This document shows positions 61,480-64,000 of a DNA stretch of 64,000 nucleotides, in pieces. The DNA is from Myxococcota bacterium (lineage in GTDB: Bacteria; Myxococcota_A; UBA9160; SMWR01), in contig JBCCEW010000017.1 of assembly GCA_039030075.1 (NCBI GenBank), positions 58,294 to 122,293 of the forward strand. Direction: 5' to 3'. The notes under the pieces were generated by a model. It ran no database searches and had not been told where the DNA came from. It saw nothing but the letters and a program-made list of their open reading frames with translations. A program made the translations under genes and the position numbers. Position 1 is the first letter of the stretch. Every line of letters starts with the position of its first letter.

Positions 61480-62391
61480 ATGAGCGGCTACGAGGAATCC
61501 TCGGTCCCGGACCAGTCCGGCAAGACGATCTTCATCACGGGCGCGAACACGGGCATCGGCTTCGAGGCCGCCCGGGTGCTGGCCGAGCGCGGCGCGCGCG
61601 TCCTGCTCGGCTGTCGCTCGGAGGAGAAGGCCCAGGAGGCGATCGCGGCGATTCGTGCCGCGCGCGACGACGCCGACGTCGCGTGGGTACCCCTCGAGCT
61701 CGCGAGCTTGAAGTCCGTGGCATCGGCAGCCGAACAGGTGAACCGCGAACCGCGCCTCGACGCCCTGGTGAACAACGCCGGCGTGATGGTGCCTCCGAAG
61801 ACCCTCACCGAAGAGGGTTTCGAGCTCCAATTCGGCGTGAACCACCTGGCCCATTTTGCGCTGACCGGACGGCTCCTCGACCGCCTCGCGTCGACCGGCG
61901 CCGCGCGGGTGGTCACCGTCAGCAGCACGGCCCACCACACGGGCCGGATCGACTTCGACGACCTGCACGCCGAGCGCTCCTACGCGGCGATGGGCCGCTA
62001 CCAGATGAGCAAGGCCGCAAACCTCCACTTCACCTTCGAGCTCGCGCGCCGTTGCACCGCCGAGGCCATCGACATCACGAGCGTGGCCTGCCACCCCGGC
62101 ATCGCGGACACGGAACTCTCGCGGACCTTCCCCGCCTGGTTCGGCCTCGTCGCCCCGTTGATCCGCCCGCTCTTCAACACGCCCGCCGAAGGCGCGCTGC
62201 CCACACTGATGGCGACGACCGCGCCGGACGTGCGCGGGCGCGACTACTTCGGTCCGACGAAGCGTTTCGAATCGGCGCGCTCGGCCGGGCCCGCGCGCGT
62301 CGCGGCGCACATTCGCAAGGAAGAAGTGGGCCGGCGCTTGTGGGAGCGGAGTGCGGAGCTGACCGGAACGGCGTACCTGATGGACGCCTGA
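61480..62391 (+). CDS. SDR oxidoreductase, retinol-dehydrogenase-like
   Basis: A 303-residue SDR: TGANTGIG, GCRSEEKAQEA, NNAGVM, GVNHLAHFALT and catalytic YQMSK. It is the third local member of the same group as 3396 and 7370. AGGAG precedes the ATG. It is followed after 35 bases by another SDR with which it is probably cotranscribed. Confidence 0.85.
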   Translation: MSGYEESSVPDQSGKTIFITGANTGIGFEAARVLAERGARVLLGCRSEEKAQEAIAAIRAARDDADVAWVPLELASLKSVASAAEQVNREPRLDALVNNAGVMVPPKTLTEEGFELQFGVNHLAHFALTGRLLDRLASTGAARVVTVSSTAHHTGRIDFDDLHAERSYAAMGRYQMSKAANLHFTFELARRCTAEAIDITSVACHPGIADTELSRTFPAWFGLVAPLIRPLFNTPAEGALPTLMATTAPDVRGRDYFGPTKRFESARSAGPARVAAHIRKEEVGRRLWERSAELTGTAYLMDA

Positions 62392-62426
62392 GTGCTGGAC
62401 GCCTGGTCCGGACCGAGGAGAACGAG

Positions 62427-63218
62427 ATGGGACAGTATGTGATCACGGGCGCCGCCCAGCGGGCCGACGGCCGGCGGGGCATCGGAGCGGCGGCCGCCGC
62501 CCAGCTGCGCGAGGCGGGCCACGACGTCTGGACGATCGACCGCGAAGGCGCCGATGCGATCGCCGACCTCTCGACACCCGAGGAGCGCGCGCGGATCGTC
62601 GAGGATCTCCACACCCGCTTTCCGGACGGGATCGACGGCATCGCCACCTGCGCCGCCGTCGCCGGGTCGCGCGGCGCGACCGCCCAGGACCTCGTCGAGG
62701 TGAACTTCTTCGCCACCCTCGATCTGCTCGAGGGTACGCGCGACCTCGTGGCCCAGCGCCAGGGCAGTTCCGTGGTCGTGGCCTCGCACACCTTCGTGCT
62801 CTTCCCGAAGCCCGAACTCGTCGAGCTCTACCTCACCCTCGACCGCGAGAAGATCCGCGCGGGCGTGAACGACCACCCGAGCCTGGTGGTGTACGCGAGC
62901 GGGAAGCGTGCCCTAGTCGAATGGATGCGCACCCGGGTCGCGGACTACGCCGCGGAGGGGGTGCGGCTGAACGCGGTCGTCCCGGGCTACACCGAGACGC
63001 CGATGACCAGCCTCGAGGGGCGCAGCGAGGCCGACCTCGAGTTCGCCGCGGACTTCCGCAGCAAGATCCCGCTCGGGCAGCGGCCGGGGAAGCCCGAGGA
63101 GGTGGCCGCGGCGATCACCTTCCTGCTCGGGCCCACCGCCAGCTTCGTCTCCGGCTCGGTATTGCTGGTGGACGGCGGCCACGACGTGAACCTGCGCCCG
63201 GGCCCGGTGGAGTACTGA
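62427..63218 (+). CDS. HsdA-like SDR oxidoreductase
   Basis: A 263-residue SDR resembling the hydroxysteroid-dehydrogenase-like protein at 41464: IADLSTPEERARIVEDL replaces the usual beta-2 acid region, LVEVNFFATLDLLEG, catalytic YASGK, GVRLNAVVPGYTETPM and the terminal DGGHDVNLRPGP. A longer loop before the active site (VELYLTLDREKI) distinguishes it. GAGGAGAACGAG lies before the ATG. Probably a hydroxysteroid or related alcohol dehydrogenase. Confidence 0.82.
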   Translation: MGQYVITGAAQRADGRRGIGAAAAAQLREAGHDVWTIDREGADAIADLSTPEERARIVEDLHTRFPDGIDGIATCAAVAGSRGATAQDLVEVNFFATLDLLEGTRDLVAQRQGSSVVVASHTFVLFPKPELVELYLTLDREKIRAGVNDHPSLVVYASGKRALVEWMRTRVADYAAEGVRLNAVVPGYTETPMTSLEGRSEADLEFAADFRSKIPLGQRPGKPEEVAAAITFLLGPTASFVSGSVLLVDGGHDVNLRPGPVEY

Positions 63219-63332
63219 GCAGGCAGGCGACGCCACCCGCGCTTGAACATCGCGCCCGCGGCCACGGCGACTCCCTCCGGGGCGCGAGCCTCCGCGTTCA
63301 CGGGGACGTCTCTTGCCCCGGGCGTCGCATCC

Positions 63333-63938
63333 ATGCGTAGAATGGGGGCGCTTCCCGAGGAGGCCCCGATTCGACTCCTTCCCTCGCTCGCACTGTGGAT
63401 CCTGCTGACGGCGCAGGTGTCGGCCGCCGCCACGATCACGGTTGGCAGCGACAAGCTCTTCTACTCCCCCGGCGAGACGATCGTGCTGACGATGGAGCTG
63501 ACGGTGAACAGCGGAGAGAATGCGCCCAACGCCATCGTTTCTCTCGAGTACGATTCGAACCTCGCCGGCCAACAGGCGGAGATCGTACAGGGGGCGTTCC
63601 AGATTACGTCGTTCGGAGGCTCTGCCCCGTGGTGGCGCGGAGCCCTCGAAGGTCAGTGTGATCAACCGGGCCTCTGCCGGATCATCGATCAGATCAGTCC
63701 GAATCCGAACGGCACATCCGTCGTTCCTGCCTACGCGAGTACTGTGATCGTGGAGCTCTCGGCAGACCAAGTAGGGTTCCTGCAAGTCACCATCCCGGGG
63801 GCTTCGTTCTTCAACGCCGCGTCGGCCAACGCGACCATCCCCATCGTCCCGGAACCCAGTACGCTCGCGCTGATCGGGTTTGCACTCGCCGGCATCGCCC
63901 TGGGACGCCGGCGTCCCGGAACGAGTCAGCCGTCGTGA
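63333..63938 (+). CDS. PEP-CTERM-type exported protein
   Basis: A 201-residue protein from the chosen ATG 63333, starting with an N-terminal signal peptide (LLPSLALWILLTAQVSAAAT) and ending VPEPSTLALIGFALAGIALGRRR: the PEP motif, hydrophobic helix and basic tail of exosortase substrates. The middle is a cohesin-like beta sandwich (SPGETIVLTMELTVNSGENAPNAIVSLEYD, quoted only to ENAPN). Another ATG is at 63342. A strong GAGGAGG stands just before an ATT codon at 63369-63371, hinting at a rare start. Its TGA overlaps the next GTG. Confidence 0.82.
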   Translation: MRRMGALPEEAPIRLLPSLALWILLTAQVSAAATITVGSDKLFYSPGETIVLTMELTVNSGENAPNAIVSLEYDSNLAGQQAEIVQGAFQITSFGGSAPWWRGALEGQCDQPGLCRIIDQISPNPNGTSVVPAYASTVIVELSADQVGFLQVTIPGASFFNAASANATIPIVPEPSTLALIGFALAGIALGRRRPGTSQPS

Positions 63939-64000
63939 GGCCGTTGGCCCCGCAGAGGCTCTGGGCAGCATCGCTCGTCGCGGTGGCGCTCTGCGCGACC
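63935..64000 (+). CDS. Start of an exported protein, cut by the window end
   Basis: A GTG overlapping the preceding stop (GTGA) opens RPLAPQRLWAASLVAVALCAT, which has the charge and hydrophobicity of a signal peptide. The frame is open to the last base. Nothing else can be said about its function. Translational coupling to the PEP-CTERM gene is likely. Confidence 0.5.
   Translation, partial: MRPLAPQRLWAASLVAVALCAT

Noticed and set aside
1..64000. Recoding of TGA as Trp or Cys throughout (altered genetic code)
   Set aside because: TGA is used as an ordinary stop in many intact genes here, for example at 195-197 and 4332-4334.
1..64000. CRISPR array, insertion sequences or prophage
   Set aside because: No repeated spacer pattern, transposase or phage gene was found; base composition is uniform apart from a few AT-rich promoter islands.

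Overview
The window is high-GC, densely coded chromosomal DNA from what looks like an aerobic Gram-negative bacterium. Lipoprotein signal sequences, a C-terminal PEP-CTERM-type anchor (near 63840-63935), ASPIC/UnbV-FG-GAP proteins and a large set of SDR, acyl-CoA, P450 and flavin oxidoreductase genes suggest an uncultured deltaproteobacterium-like lineage (Myxococcota, Desulfobacterota or Binatota range). That placement is inference. There is no rRNA, tRNA, IS element, CRISPR array or phage module that I can see, and no gene-free stretch reaches 300 bases.

The main discovery is a set of four genes interrupted by an in-frame TGA that are best read as selenoproteins. They are an AhpD/carboxymuconolactone-decarboxylase-like protein (10275-10817, C-x-x-U), a large lipoprotein with FG-GAP/ASPIC-UnbV repeats and a C-terminal thioredoxin domain (32684-35761, U652), and two neighbouring peroxiredoxin-like proteins with the motif FYRG-x-W-U-P-x-C (42225-43352 and 43378-43851). 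In three of the four the TGA lies exactly on a redox Cys of a known motif. Behind each TGA a GC-rich hairpin can be folded where a bacterial SECIS should be, the best being a 6-bp stem with a GGUC loop in the FG-GAP gene. TGA is also an ordinary stop elsewhere in the window. A standard gene caller would report these four genes as truncated or split.

Layout. 1-9654: a plus-strand catabolic run of MaoC hydratase, CitE-type lyase, aldehyde dehydrogenase, three SDRs, two luciferase-like (LLM) flavin oxidoreductases, enoyl-CoA hydratase, a DUF1214 protein and a small membrane-anchored protein. 9677-16563: mixed-strand genes including the AhpD-like selenoprotein, an SDR lacking its catalytic Tyr/Lys, three GSTs (one YghU), a membrane HExxH protein and a PhyH dioxygenase. 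16766-23646: a TetR regulator followed by SDR, SRPBCC lipoprotein, P450, aldo-keto reductase, a small exported protein, a TesB-like thioesterase and an MFS carrier. 23704-30902: class I aldolase, VOC protein, Zn alcohol dehydrogenase, thioesterase, then an operon of phosphotransferase, lipocalin-like protein and acyl-CoA dehydrogenase. 31008-38714: DUF4124 protein, Rieske oxygenase, the FG-GAP selenoprotein, an SDR, a secreted two-repeat protein and a SnoaL-like protein. 38727-43851: a minus-strand operon that begins with the two peroxiredoxin-like selenoproteins and continues with a 3-alpha-hydroxysteroid-dehydrogenase-like SDR, VOC, SDR and an alkylsulfatase-like MBL protein. 43929-47202: aconitase divergent from a LysR regulator with a clear palindrome between them. 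47199-57519: three flavin monooxygenases, DEAD-box helicase, PPOX protein and a heterodimeric ABC transporter resembling the YbtPQ/IrtAB type. 57669-64000: acyl-CoA dehydrogenase, MOSC, GDSL hydrolase, anchored methyltransferase, two SDRs, a PEP-CTERM protein and the start of another exported protein.

Taken together the region looks like an oxidative catabolic island for hydrophobic, steroid-like or alicyclic acids. It has many hydroxyl/keto redox steps (ten SDRs), oxygenases (P450, Rieske, PhyH, FMO/BVMO) and beta-oxidation enzymes, with a thiol/selenol redox layer distributed among them. The substrate is not identified by the sequence.
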